The position numbers were made by a program, and so were the translations under genes. From the NCBI GenBank assembly GCA_018064695.1, contig JAGHUU010000231.1, positions 1 through 19,434 on the forward strand: a stretch of DNA of 19,434 nucleotides, written 5' to 3'. The number at the start of each line of letters is the position of its first letter. Positions within the stretch are counted from its first letter, which is position 1. Below, one piece after another: positions 13,149-19,434 of the stretch. Under the pieces are notes generated by a model that was not told the origin of the DNA, made no database searches, and saw nothing but the letters and a program-made list of their open reading frames with translations. Origin of the DNA: Candidatus Blautia equi (GTDB taxonomy: Bacteria > Bacillota > Clostridia > Lachnospirales > Lachnospiraceae).

Positions 13149-14885
13149 ATGGTTAATTTAAGAGAAAAACCATTCTATCTGAACGACGAGCAGATCCAGT
13201 GGGTGGAGGACACCATCGCATCCATGACCCTGGATGAAAAAGTAGGCCAGCTCTTTGTACAGATGAGAAAGACCCTTGAGCCATCTGTTGTAAAAGCCAC
13301 CCTCGATACCTATCATCAGGGCGGTCTCCGCTGGCAGGGCGGCGACAAAGAGGCTGTTTACAACCAGAACAAAATGTATCAGGAAATGTCCAGAATTCCT
13401 GTCCTCATCGCAGCAAACTGTGATGACGGCGGAAATGGCTGTCTGTCCGACGGTACCTTCGTTGCTACCGCTGCTGAGGCAGCTGCAGGCGGCGATCCTA
13501 AGACCGCATATGACATTGGTTACGTAGCAGGCCGCGAGGCTTCTTCCTGCGGTGTAAACTGGATGTTCAATCCATGTGCCGACATCTTCATGAACTGGAG
13601 AAATACTATCGTAAATACCCGTGCTTTTGGTGACAACGCTGATCAGGTTATTGAGAACGTACGCGCATACATCAACGGTCTTCATCAGAGCAATATCGCA
13701 GCATGCTGCAAGCACTTCCCTGGCGACGGTGTTGAGGAGCGTGACCAGCATCTGGTTCTTGGCGTTAACGACCTCTCTGTAGAGGAATGGGACGCTTCCT
13801 TCCGTAAAGTATACCAGACCATGATCGACGAAGGTCTGGAGAGCATCATGGTTGGCCATATCGCACTTCCTGAGATGAGCAAAAAGCTCCGTCCTGGCAT
13901 TGCTGATAAGGATATCATGCCTGCTACTCTTGCACCTGAGCTTCTTACCGACCTCCTTCGCGGAGAGCTTGGATTCAACGGACTTGTAATCACCGACGCT
14001 TCCCATATGGCAGGTATCGCTTGTATGGAAAAACGTGAGGTAGCTGTTCCTAAGGCTATCGCAAGCGGCTGTGATATGTTCCTCTTCTCCAACGATATTG
14101 AGGAAGACTTTAACTACATGAAGAACGGTGTTCTGAACGGTGTTATTTCCGAGGAGCGTCTCAGCGATGCCCTTCACCGTATTCTTGGTCTCAAAGCCCG
14201 CCTGAACCTCTTCAAGCCTGAGGTAGCTATTCCGGATCCATCTATCAAAGATTCCGTAGTTGGCTGCGAAGAGCACAAACAGCTGGCTGTAGAGGCTGCT
14301 AAACGCTGCATCACTCTGGTTAAAGATACCCAGAACAACCTTCCAATCGACCCTGTTAAACAGAAACGCGCACGTCTCGTTTACATCCAGTCCACTCCTA
14401 CCACCAAGGCTTACGCAGGCGACCCTGTAAAAGACGTAGTGATCGAGGAACTGAAGGCTGCTGGCTTTGATGTAGATGTAGCACCTAACTATCATGACCT
14501 TGAGGTTGCTGAGGGCCCAAGCTTCAAGCATATGCTCACCATGATGGACTGCGGCAAAATGGAAGACTTCAGAAATAAATACGATGTTGTATTCCTTGTA
14601 GTTTACGTAAAAGGCTATGCTCAGGAGAACGAAGTACGTCTCCGCTGGAGCTGCAACCACTCCTCCGAGCTTCCATGGTACGCTACCGAGGTTCCTACCG
14701 TTGGTATCAGCTTAAACTACACCACACACCTGATTGACATCCCACAGGTTCGTACCTTCGTAAATGCTTACGGTCCTACCAGAGAATCCATCCGCGAGGC
14801 TCTGAACAAGATCACCGGCAAGAGCGAGTTCACTGCTACCCCATCCGACACCGTATTCTGCGGCAAATGGGATACCAGACTGTAA
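13149..14885 (+). CDS. Glycoside hydrolase family 3 enzyme, NagZ-like active site
   Basis: Cytoplasmic glycosidase: 578 aa without signal peptide or membrane helix. The (beta/alpha)8 domain occupies about 15-350. KHFPGDGVEERDQH (188-201) contains the flexible-loop Asp-His pair (D199, H201) that marks the NagZ branch of GH3, whose members act on beta-N-acetylglucosaminides. The nucleophile is D283 in GLVITDASHMAGI. A C-terminal GH3-type domain follows (about 375-560), longer than in plain NagZ (about 340 aa). Sugar specificity cannot be settled by eye; beta-N-acetylhexosaminidase is favoured over beta-glucosidase because of the His-Asp dyad. AAAGGAGG at 13133-13140 fixes the start. It is divergent from the AraC-type regulator and ended by the terminator at 14921. 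Codon use appears strongly biased like carB, suggesting strong expression when induced. Confidence 0.88.
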   Translation: MVNLREKPFYLNDEQIQWVEDTIASMTLDEKVGQLFVQMRKTLEPSVVKATLDTYHQGGLRWQGGDKEAVYNQNKMYQEMSRIPVLIAANCDDGGNGCLSDGTFVATAAEAAAGGDPKTAYDIGYVAGREASSCGVNWMFNPCADIFMNWRNTIVNTRAFGDNADQVIENVRAYINGLHQSNIAACCKHFPGDGVEERDQHLVLGVNDLSVEEWDASFRKVYQTMIDEGLESIMVGHIALPEMSKKLRPGIADKDIMPATLAPELLTDLLRGELGFNGLVITDASHMAGIACMEKREVAVPKAIASGCDMFLFSNDIEEDFNYMKNGVLNGVISEERLSDALHRILGLKARLNLFKPEVAIPDPSIKDSVVGCEEHKQLAVEAAKRCITLVKDTQNNLPIDPVKQKRARLVYIQSTPTTKAYAGDPVKDVVIEELKAAGFDVDVAPNYHDLEVAEGPSFKHMLTMMDCGKMEDFRNKYDVVFLVVYVKGYAQENEVRLRWSCNHSSELPWYATEVPTVGISLNYTTHLIDIPQVRTFVNAYGPTRESIREALNKITGKSEFTATPSDTVFCGKWDTRL

Positions 14886-14912
14886 TTTGAATTTACAAAA
14901 TCCAAACTTCAT

Positions 14913-14949
14913 AAAAAAAGAGCCAGGCTGTTAAAGCCTGGCTTTTTTG
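14913..14949. terminator. Bidirectional intrinsic terminator
   Basis: Stem AGCCAGGCT (14921-14929) and AGCCTGGCT (14935-14943), loop GTTAA, with A-run on the left and T-run on the right. It can end the GH3 transcript (plus) and the 44-aa gene (minus). Confidence 0.85.
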
Positions 14950-14972
14950 ATACACGATTCCGGATAATTGGA

Positions 14973-15107
14973 TTATTTACGGCGATTCTGGAAATACGCT
15001 CTCAGAACAGCGGTAACAATCACCACGCCCACTAAAACTACCATAACGGTAGTGGATGGCATCTCATGATTTGGATTAAACAAAAAGTTATACAATGGCT
15101 GAGGCAT
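14973..15107 (-). CDS. Small single-pass membrane protein (44 aa), function unknown
   Basis: A short minus-strand gene starts at ATG 15107-15105 and stops at TAA 14975-14973. It begins MPQPLYNFLFNPNHEMPS, continues with one strongly hydrophobic helix (about 19-37, VMVVLVGVVIVTAVL) and ends AYFQNRRK. The basic tail predicts N-outside, C-inside orientation. AGGAG lies 9 nt before the ATG. A good promoter (TTTGCA, 17 bp, TATACT) lies upstream at 15144-15172, and a hairpin with a T-run on this strand follows at 14921. Promoter, ribosome binding site, membrane helix and terminator together make it a credible gene. It is not a recognised family. It could be a transporter accessory or signalling microprotein. 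Confidence 0.7.
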   Translation of the reverse strand: MPQPLYNFLFNPNHEMPSTTVMVVLVGVVIVTAVLRAYFQNRRK

Positions 15108-15143
15108 TTCTTTTCACTCCTGTCTTCAGAATTTCCTGCTCCC

Positions 15144-15172
15144 AGTATATCATACTCTGTTCCATCTGCAAA
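15144..15172 (-). promoter_or_regulatory. Promoter of the 44-aa membrane protein gene
   Basis: Minus strand TTTGCA (15172-15167), exactly 17 bp, TATACT (15149-15144). Predicted start near 15137, leader of about 30 nt with AGGAG. Confidence 0.5.
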
Positions 15173-15209
15173 TAGTTTCAGTTGTTTACTGGCTATTCTT
15201 CCGTTTTTA

Positions 15210-15218
15210 TGGTATAAT
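15210..15218 (+). promoter_or_regulatory. Extended -10 promoter of the TM2-domain gene
   Basis: TGGTATAAT is a perfect extended -10 element (TG-N-TATAAT). No consensus -35 sits 16-18 bp upstream, as expected for extended -10 promoters. It diverges from the 44-aa gene promoter. Confidence 0.55.
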
Positions 15219-15252
15219 AATATAAATTGTGATCATGACAGGAGTAGTATTT

Positions 15253-15654
15253 ATGTCTTTTGCGAATAATAAAGGGAAAAAATTGAAATACAGTAAAGAG
15301 AACGAAGTCAGCATGAAGGAATACCTGGCTGCCAAACAGGAGCTGGAGGAACTTCAGAAGGAATACGGCATTGAACCAACCGAGCCAAAGAGCCGCGGTC
15401 ACCGTTTTCTGGACTGGTATTTTGATAAAAAAGAGAATCGCCGTAAGGTAAAAGTAAACCGCAAGAAATACCTCTGGATGACCATCCTTGGCGGCTGGTT
15501 CGGTCTTCACCGTTTTGTTGCCAAACAGTATTGGGTGGGTACGCTTTACCTGGTACTCTGCTGGAGCGGTTTCCCGCTTGCCATGACCCTCATTGATCTG
15601 CTCATTATCATCCCGCTTCCGGTGGATGAGGACGGAAATATCGAAGTTTTATAA
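15253..15654 (+). CDS. TM2-domain membrane protein
   Basis: 133 aa from ATG 15253, which has AGGAG 8 nt upstream; an earlier in-frame ATG at 15229 sits about 4 nt after the predicted transcription start and lacks a ribosome binding site. The N-terminal half is charged and partly helical (20-45, KEYLAAKQELEELQKEYGIE), followed by a basic stretch (58-72, KKENRRKVKVNRKK). The TM2 domain covers about 71-122: LWMTILGGWFGLHRFVAKQYWVG, then LIDLLIIIPLP. The GGxxGLHRF turn between two helices is the family mark. TM2 proteins are small inner-membrane proteins of unclear role. It forms a single-gene unit with its own terminator. No link to the sugar genes is evident. Confidence 0.85.
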   Translation: MSFANNKGKKLKYSKENEVSMKEYLAAKQELEELQKEYGIEPTEPKSRGHRFLDWYFDKKENRRKVKVNRKKYLWMTILGGWFGLHRFVAKQYWVGTLYLVLCWSGFPLAMTLIDLLIIIPLPVDEDGNIEVL

Positions 15655-15665
15655 CAGACATAGCT

Positions 15666-15696
15666 AAGCTGCAGGAGTTCTCTCCTGCAGCTTTTT
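15666..15696 (+). terminator. Terminator of the TM2-domain gene
   Basis: 12-bp stem AAGCTGCAGGAG (15666-15677) and CTCCTGCAGCTT (15682-15693), loop TTCT, running into T's. Confidence 0.85.
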
Positions 15697-15711
15697 ATTA
15701 TTGTATGAAAA

Positions 15712-15741
15712 CAAAAAGGGTGCCGGATAACCGACACCCTT
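15712..15741 (-). terminator. Terminator of the sugar symporter gene
   Basis: Stem AAGGGTG (15716-15722) with CACCCTT (15735-15741), plus inner CGG/CCG around ATAA with one mismatch. On the minus strand TTTTTG follows. Confidence 0.75.
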
Positions 15742-15760
15742 AAGTAATCAGATTTTCTAA

Positions 15761-17296
15761 TTATTTGTTCATTGCTTTTGCTTTGATTGCAGCGATCTCA
15801 TCCTGGATCTCAGCCATGTATTCTTTGGTCAGAGGATAGAATTTAAGAGCTACGATGTTGCAAAGGAGACCGATGATAACGGTACCGAATGCAAGGAACA
15901 GAGCTACTGGCATGATAGCGCCAACATTGATTCCCTGGAATCCTTCGGTAATACCGTCGTTCATCATTGCCATTGTAGTATCAGCATCCGGAAGTTTGGT
16001 GGTGAAACCGATACCAGCAAGCATAACACCGGTGATCATTGGAGCGAAGGAAGAAATCAGTTTATCAACGAGGGAGAACAGGGTTCCCATAAGACCTGGA
16101 ACGTATTTACCGGTACGATATACTTCGTAGTCAGCACAGTCAGCGGTCATTGGGATTACGATGTTACCGGAGATACCCTGGAAACCAGCGATTGCAACGG
16201 TAAGTACGATGTAAGCAACGGTGAAGAAGGACCATACCATTGGAGTACCGTAACCACTGGACATGGAAGTTGGATCTCCGAAGATCCACAGGCAGATCAT
16301 AACTGCGTTCAGAACGATACCGCCCCAGGAACCGATGAGCATTGCTTTTCTCTGTCCAAGAGTAGTAGCAAGACCACCAACGAATACCATACAGATGATA
16401 GCGGATGGAATGGAGGTCATACCGGTCATGGTACCATAAATGGAGTAGTTTCCTGCAATAAGACCGAAAAGTACGATGTAGATAGTGGAAGTTCTCATAG
16501 AGGAAGCAAGTTTATCAGAGGAAGCAGATACGATAAGCATCTGGATAGCTCTGTTGCCTTTGATGGTATCCCAGTAGTCTTTCAGACCAACTTTAACAGC
16601 CTGACCGGTTCCGAAGAACTCGCTTCTATCCTTAGGAGCGATGGAGATAACTGCGATGATGGTGAATACAAGGGAGATGGATGCGGTGAGGATCCACAGC
16701 TTGTTCCATGTAACCTGGCTTACGAAACCGCCTTCGTTGCTGGTAGCGATTTTGGTAGCTACTACTGGCATGAATGCGAAGAGCAGGGTGTTGTAAGCAC
16801 CGTCGAACATGGTGAACAGAGGTCTCTGTTTAGGGTCATTGGTAAGACAGGTCTGTGCGGATTTGGTAACAACGCACTGGAAAGTATAACCAATGTAGTA
16901 AATAGCTGCACATACGATGAAGAATGGATATCTTGCAGCCTCTGGTACAGATGGGGTGAAGTGGAACATGATATAGGACATAACCAGAAGGATTAACTGT
17001 CCGATAACCATGAATGGTCTGTTTTTACCGAATTTTCCGTTTGTTTTATCAACGGTAAATCCAATGAATGGATCGGTTACACCGTCCCAGATACGCATCA
17101 TCATTGCGAAACTGGAAGCGGTAACTACGCTTACTCCTACGAAACCGGTGAGGTAGTAAGCTACGAAGTTCATTAAGAACAGGTAAGTGTTTGTAGCGGT
17201 ATTGTTCAGTGCGAAACCTGCAACACGCCACAGTGGTACGCGGTGAACACCATTTTCACCATAGTACTTGTCTGGTAAGCTTCTTGTCTGTGCCAT
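15761..17296 (-). CDS. GPH-family sugar:cation symporter (MFS, MelB-like)
   Basis: 511 aa, twelve predicted membrane helices. It imports a glycoside or oligosaccharide together with Na+ or H+. The GPH signature is present early: RIWDGVTDPFIGFTVDKTNGKFGKNRPFM, where D71 and D75 match the MelB cation-site aspartates (DxxxD). The second half contains IPMTADCADYEVYRTGKYVPG, the conserved interdomain block of the family. The first residues (LPDKYYGENGVHRVPLWRVAGFA) are typical of Lachnospiraceae members. AAGGAG lies about 10 nt before the ATG. Upstream on the same strand is the GH42 gene, across 380 nt holding a strong promoter and a structured leader, so it can be expressed apart from GH42. GH42 as neighbour suggests a galactoside, but the substrate is not readable from sequence. 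Confidence 0.9.
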   Translation of the reverse strand: MAQTRSLPDKYYGENGVHRVPLWRVAGFALNNTATNTYLFLMNFVAYYLTGFVGVSVVTASSFAMMMRIWDGVTDPFIGFTVDKTNGKFGKNRPFMVIGQLILLVMSYIMFHFTPSVPEAARYPFFIVCAAIYYIGYTFQCVVTKSAQTCLTNDPKQRPLFTMFDGAYNTLLFAFMPVVATKIATSNEGGFVSQVTWNKLWILTASISLVFTIIAVISIAPKDRSEFFGTGQAVKVGLKDYWDTIKGNRAIQMLIVSASSDKLASSMRTSTIYIVLFGLIAGNYSIYGTMTGMTSIPSAIICMVFVGGLATTLGQRKAMLIGSWGGIVLNAVMICLWIFGDPTSMSSGYGTPMVWSFFTVAYIVLTVAIAGFQGISGNIVIPMTADCADYEVYRTGKYVPGLMGTLFSLVDKLISSFAPMITGVMLAGIGFTTKLPDADTTMAMMNDGITEGFQGINVGAIMPVALFLAFGTVIIGLLCNIVALKFYPLTKEYMAEIQDEIAAIKAKAMNK

Positions 17297-17549
17297 AAGT
17301 CTCTCTCCTTACGTTTTATTGATTTTTTTGCACGTATACATTTTCCCATCATTCCAGAGACGGCCGCCTATTTTTATTATAGGTGACTGACCTTCCGGAT
17401 AAGCCTCTTCCACAACAGGCTTTCCGAAGCGGATTTCCGGAAATTTGTACATATGCGAGGGGGTCGCTTATTATGACCCACAGCCAACGCTGCTTTATGC
17501 AACATTGACATTGAAGCGGTGTTTCACCATACTTCATTGTTCAAAATTA
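17297..17549 (-). promoter_or_regulatory. Long structured leader before the symporter gene
   Basis: Between the predicted transcription start near 17543 and the symporter ATG is a 5' region of about 250 nt. It can form several hairpins: GGGTC/GACCC (17461-17465 with 17475-17479), the 12-bp palindrome ATTTCCGGAAAT (17433-17444), and a 10-bp stem with one bulge and a 10-nt loop (17396-17406 with 17417-17426). Pairings using TTTCCG compete with each other, which is a pattern seen in switching leaders. I recognise no known riboswitch class. A TATAAT at 17376-17381 (minus strand) could be a second -10 with a poor -35. Confidence 0.4.
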
Positions 17550-17578
17550 ACTATAACATACTCTGAATCAAACGTCAA
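17550..17578 (-). promoter_or_regulatory. Distal promoter of the symporter gene
   Basis: Minus strand TTGACG (17578-17573), exactly 17 bp, TATAGT (17555-17550): five of six matches in each box, the best-matched hexamer pair in the window. Between here and the GH42 stop (17579-17676) the DNA is strongly AT-rich. It shows only a weak CAGACT/AGTCTG inverted repeat and no convincing terminator for GH42. Confidence 0.6.
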
Positions 17579-17676
17579 TTTTATTATTTTTTTTGTTTGG
17601 TTTATAAATTTTTTAGAATTATTTCGTCACATTGTATGCAGACTATTTTACTTTTTTTGTCATGAATCACAGTCTG

Positions 17677-19434
17677 TCAGCACTTCAGCACGGCCAGATC
17701 CAGCGGTTCCAGAAGGGCATCTTTCTTTCCGTATATCTCCTGCGCTTCCCCTTCAGGAAGAGGCAGGGATACAGAGCTGCTGCCCCAGTTCTGGTAGATA
17801 TAATATTTCGCATCCACTCTCTCGCGCAGGGTGACTTCCAGTTCATCCGGAATACTGCCCGGCACTACGCCGGATATACCTTCTCTCTCACAAAGCGCAC
17901 GCAGGAAATCCACCTGAAAATCAGCATCAAAGTCTGCTGCCACATACCAGGCTTTTCCGGCACCATATTTATTCACAGTGATTGCAGGATAGCCTGCATA
18001 GAAGTCCTCGCCGTATGTCATAAGCGCCTCAGCGCCTCGAAGTTCCACCAGGTCACAGAGATATCTGCAGGTATATTCTTTCTCTAAGCCCAGAGCATTG
18101 CCTGCTCCCGGCACCCCTTTATTCGTTTCCCAGTCATACAGTCCGTCGATCTCTGTGCTTCTGAGACCCATCACATCCATGAGATCGTGCGGCGTGCCGC
18201 CGAGAAATGTACGGTCTGTATAATCTGCAATGCCGGACCAGTAGGTCATAACAAACTGTCCGCCCCTCTCCACAAAGGCTCTGACCTTTTTCTCAAAGCC
18301 TGCTCTGAACATGTAAAGCATAGGAGCCACCACAATATCATAGCCATCCAGCTCGCAGGTCATATCAATAAAATCCACACCTATGCCAAGCTTTCTGAAA
18401 GCCCGGTAATACTTCTTTACCGCTTCATGGTAAAACAGTCCGTTGTTTCTCGGTCCCTGAGAATCCTCCATAGCCCAGCGGCTCTCCCAGTCAAAAACAA
18501 TGGCCGCACGGCTCTTCATGGTACTTCCCGTAAGCTGCGCAAGCTCCTTCAGTGTATCTCCCACTTTGGTTACTTCCTTAAATACACGGGTATCCATACC
18601 ACCATAATGGTCGATGACAGCACCGTGGAATTTCTCCGTGGAGCCCCGGCTCTGCCTGATCTGGAAATACATAGCTCCCTCGCCGCCGTGGGCAATGGCC
18701 TGCATGGACTGTGAAAACAGAACCCCAGGTCTTTTCAGCTTGCTGACACCCTGCCAGTTGGTTGAGGATGGGCAGGATTCCATCTGGAAGAAAGGTTTTC
18801 CCTTCAGGGAACGCATAAGATCATGGAACATGCCGTTATCGTATGCGATATCCGCATTGCTCTGCTTATGCCAGGTAGGATAAGTATCCCAGGATACGAT
18901 ATCAATCTCTTTGGCCAGTTCAAAATTATTCAGCGGCACAAAATCATACATAAGATTTGCGGTTACAGGAAGATTACTGCCGCCCTCTCTTACGCACTGT
19001 ACTTCGTGATGCAGGAAATCCCTGGTGCGCTCCGTCACAAAACGCTTCCAATCCAGGTTCAGCCCATGCACGCTCATCTCTCCCCTTGGGGAAGGACTCT
19101 CGATCTGGTCAAAGCTGTTATAAGTATGACTCCAGAAGGTGGTTGCCCAGCGCTTATTCACTTCTTCTATATTCTCATATCTCTCCTTCAGCCATTCCCG
19201 GAAAGCCTCCTGACAGAGCGGACAATGGCAGTCCCCGCCGTACTCGTTAGAGATATGCCACATGATAACACCCGGATGATTTCCAAACTTCTGAGCCAGT
19301 TTTGTGTTGATAATGCGTGTCTTCTCCCTGTATACAGGGGATGTATAGCAATGGTTATGGCGTCCGCCAAAAAGGTCTTTCTCTCTCTTAGCGTTGACAC
19401 GCAGCACCTCCGGATATTTATCCGCCAGCCATTT
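17677..19434 (-). CDS. GH42 beta-galactosidase, N-terminus beyond the window
   Basis: Hydrolyses terminal beta-D-galactosides, probably inside the cell on sugars brought in by the neighbouring symporter. The reading frame is open to position 19434, giving about 585 residues that begin KWLADKYPEVLRVN, typical of residues 90-105 in this family. Roughly 90-100 residues are missing, against a usual 660-690. The acid/base Glu is in MWHISNEYGG (codon 19245-19243), and the nucleophile Glu is in PFFQMESCPS (codon 18780-18778). The CHCPLC cluster after the first motif matches the zinc-binding cysteines of GH42. A trimerisation (Rossmann-like) domain follows in the middle third (from about IVFDWESRWAMED), and a small beta domain at the end (YYIYQNWG...SLPLPEGEAQEIYG). 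The product ends ...LAVLKC. No frameshift was seen. Confidence 0.92.
   Translation of the reverse strand, partial: KWLADKYPEVLRVNAKREKDLFGGRHNHCYTSPVYREKTRIINTKLAQKFGNHPGVIMWHISNEYGGDCHCPLCQEAFREWLKERYENIEEVNKRWATTFWSHTYNSFDQIESPSPRGEMSVHGLNLDWKRFVTERTRDFLHHEVQCVREGGSNLPVTANLMYDFVPLNNFELAKEIDIVSWDTYPTWHKQSNADIAYDNGMFHDLMRSLKGKPFFQMESCPSSTNWQGVSKLKRPGVLFSQSMQAIAHGGEGAMYFQIRQSRGSTEKFHGAVIDHYGGMDTRVFKEVTKVGDTLKELAQLTGSTMKSRAAIVFDWESRWAMEDSQGPRNNGLFYHEAVKKYYRAFRKLGIGVDFIDMTCELDGYDIVVAPMLYMFRAGFEKKVRAFVERGGQFVMTYWSGIADYTDRTFLGGTPHDLMDVMGLRSTEIDGLYDWETNKGVPGAGNALGLEKEYTCRYLCDLVELRGAEALMTYGEDFYAGYPAITVNKYGAGKAWYVAADFDADFQVDFLRALCEREGISGVVPGSIPDELEVTLRERVDAKYYIYQNWGSSSVSLPLPEGEAQEIYGKKDALLEPLDLAVLKC

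Noticed and set aside
13158..14660. 500-aa open frame antisense to the GH3 gene
   Set aside because: The product has no recognisable domain and no ribosome binding site. Long antisense frames are expected opposite genes with strongly biased codons, and similar ones occur opposite carB.
17349..17537. 62-aa ORF on the minus strand covering most of the symporter leader
   Set aside because: Its ATG is only a few nucleotides from the predicted transcription start and has no Shine-Dalgarno site. The product is Cys/Arg-rich without a recognisable fold, so structured RNA or operator DNA is a better reading.

Overview
The window looks like chromosomal DNA of a low-to-mid GC Firmicute, most likely a gut Lachnospiraceae (Clostridia). 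The grounds are strong AAAGGAGG-type ribosome binding sites, sigma-A style promoters with 16-18 bp spacers, compact intrinsic terminators after most transcription units, and gene content typical of that family: DUF362 protein, GPH-family sugar symporter, GH42 and GH3 enzymes, AraC regulator, and a deacetylase with cell-wall-binding repeats. The assignment rests on protein recognition by eye, not a database search. No insertion sequence, prophage, integrase, CRISPR array or rRNA was seen.

Layout. (1) 1-1268, minus: an RluF-type pseudouridine synthase gene with a promoter placed so that its mRNA should be leaderless. It runs 203 bp out of frame into the start of ligA, which leaves the window. 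(2) 1322-2941, plus: a secreted or anchored NodB-type deacetylase with choline-binding-like repeats, closed by a terminator probably shared with the next unit. (3) 2953-3995, minus: tRNA-Arg(CCG) followed at once by a membrane-anchored SH3-domain protein with no visible promoter of its own. (4) 4027-7111, minus: a tightly packed operon of a DUF362 protein and a large polytopic membrane protein that is interrupted by one in-frame TAA, giving two ORFs. (5) 7119-8208, plus: a Na+/Ca2+-exchanger-type antiporter, back to back with operon 4. (6) 8229-11564, plus: carB alone with its own promoter and terminator. (7) 11577-19434: a carbohydrate-utilisation region with an AraC regulator (minus), a divergent cytoplasmic GH3 enzyme (plus), a GPH-type sugar:cation symporter (minus) and a GH42 beta-galactosidase (minus, cut by the window edge). 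An unlisted 44-residue membrane protein (minus) and a TM2-domain protein (plus) lie among them.

How it may work together. Region 7 reads as an uptake-and-cleavage set. The symporter would import a galactoside or related oligosaccharide, and GH42 and GH3, both without visible export signals, would cleave it inside the cell. The AraC protein probably controls at least the divergent GH3 gene. carB, the GH3 gene and the symporter gene appear rich in codons such as CGT and GGT, which suggests strong expression. The least understood parts are the DUF362/membrane-protein operon, the 44-aa membrane protein, and the roughly 250-nt structured leader before the symporter gene.
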